NCBI GenBank assembly: GCA_051745935.1
Contig: JBNJEM010000008.1
Location: forward strand, 1-33,568
From: JBNJEM01 sp051745935
GTDB taxonomy: Bacteria > Planctomycetota > Planctomycetia > Pirellulales > Pirellulaceae
Direction of reading: 5' to 3'
Length of the DNA stretch: 33,568 bases
The notes beneath the pieces were generated by a model. The model was given only the letters and a program-made list of their open reading frames with translations. It was not told the DNA's origin and made no database searches. The translations under genes were made by a program, and so were the position numbers. Position 1 is the stretch's first letter, and the number at the start of each line of letters is the position of its first letter. This document shows positions 33,090-33,568 of the stretch, one piece after another.

Positions 33090-33133
33090 TTCCAAGAGCC
33101 CCAAAATACCGTCAACGATTCCTTTTTTTGAGA

Positions 33134-33384
33134 AAGCCGTTCACGGGCGCGCCTACACGGCCTGGACACGCAAGTCCCGCATGGATGCCACGGGCTTGTC
33201 CCGTGGTGGTTCACGCTCGCCGCTACACACCGGCCAGACACACCACGCCTGCCCGTCGGTAGCGTGGAACGTAACAGACCACGGGACAAGCCCGTGGCAT
33301 TTGCACCTAGAAAAGCCTTTCCTCAATATGTGCAACGGACGTGCGAACGCCGGCGGATATCAGTCTTTTGCCCGTGAACGATTG
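33134..33384 (+). mobile_element. Family B nested-palindrome element (MITE-like), full copy
   Basis: About 251 bp in the same orientation as the copy at 25669. The ends are AAGCCGTTCACGGGC and (inward) CAATCGTTCACGGGC. The flanks are near-identical direct repeats, 33117-33138 and 33380-33402, sharing TTTTTTTGAGAAAGCC with one extra T on the right. This is longer than the 10-bp duplications of the other copies and partly overlaps the ends. The same paired CCACGGG hairpin arms lie inside. Confidence 0.82.
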
Positions 33385-33462
33385 CTTTTTTTTGAGAAAG
33401 CCATGACAATACCCTTCAGGTTTCGTTTCACCCAGGGATACTTGGTAGTGGCGACCAGGTTT

Positions 33463-33566
33463 TATATTTCAGGCGGTTGGATTTTTCCGGATGGAAAGCG
33501 GCCCGACGCAAGCCGTCCTCCCGTTGGTCGGACTCGCGGCGGAGAAAGTCATCGGCGACCGGTATA
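33463..33566 (-). repeat. Family A repeat, copy 13
   Basis: Reverse orientation on the plus strand, complete to its second TATA, two bases before the window end. It is close to consensus, with CGGCGACC for CGCGACC as a local change. Confidence 0.95.
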
Positions 33567-33568
33567 TT

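Overview
The window is GC-rich bacterial chromosomal DNA. The gene set fits a member of the Planctomycetota. It includes a twin-arginine (TAT) exported Gfo/Idh/MocA oxidoreductase, an exported formylglycine-generating-enzyme-like protein, a large membrane protein next to a lone ABC ATPase, a sodium:solute symporter of planctomycete type and an RdgC-like protein of the planctomycete variety. The phylum call is inference from gene content; there is no rRNA here, and I found no tRNA gene.

Layout. Positions 1-5628, minus strand: a secreted protein-L-isoaspartate methyltransferase (pcm, cut by the window edge), an ABC ATPase, a 780-residue membrane protein and the Gfo/Idh/MocA oxidoreductase. Positions 6466-8718, plus strand: a compact modABC molybdate importer. 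Then come a TVP38/TMEM64 membrane protein (9249), an exported SUMF1-domain protein with an acidic insert (10528), a minus-strand HD-GYP/PAS/GGDEF signalling protein (11754-14090), a membrane protein with a basic tail (15046), gltX (17146), glnS (18979), thpR (21177), recA (22534), an HtrA-like protease (23926), alaS (26055), an rdgC-like gene (29421) and a sodium:solute symporter (31301).

Working together: modABC forms one transporter. GltX, GlnS and AlaS are translation enzymes. thpR-recA-(htrA)-alaS looks like an expanded form of the common cinA-thpR-recA-recX-alaS neighbourhood, with an RdgC-like potential RecA modulator just beyond alaS.

The striking feature is the space between genes. 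Nearly every gap longer than about 370 bp holds short, structured, dispersed repeats. Family A is a 100-bp core bounded by TATA at both ends, with 13 copies, including a perfectly phased three-unit tandem array just upstream of recA. Family B is a roughly 245-bp nested palindrome with terminal inverted repeats and about 10-bp target duplications, with three full copies and one end fragment. Family C is a roughly 200-bp element with 15-bp perfect inverted ends. No transposase for any of them lies in the window. Family A is the best candidate for something undescribed.
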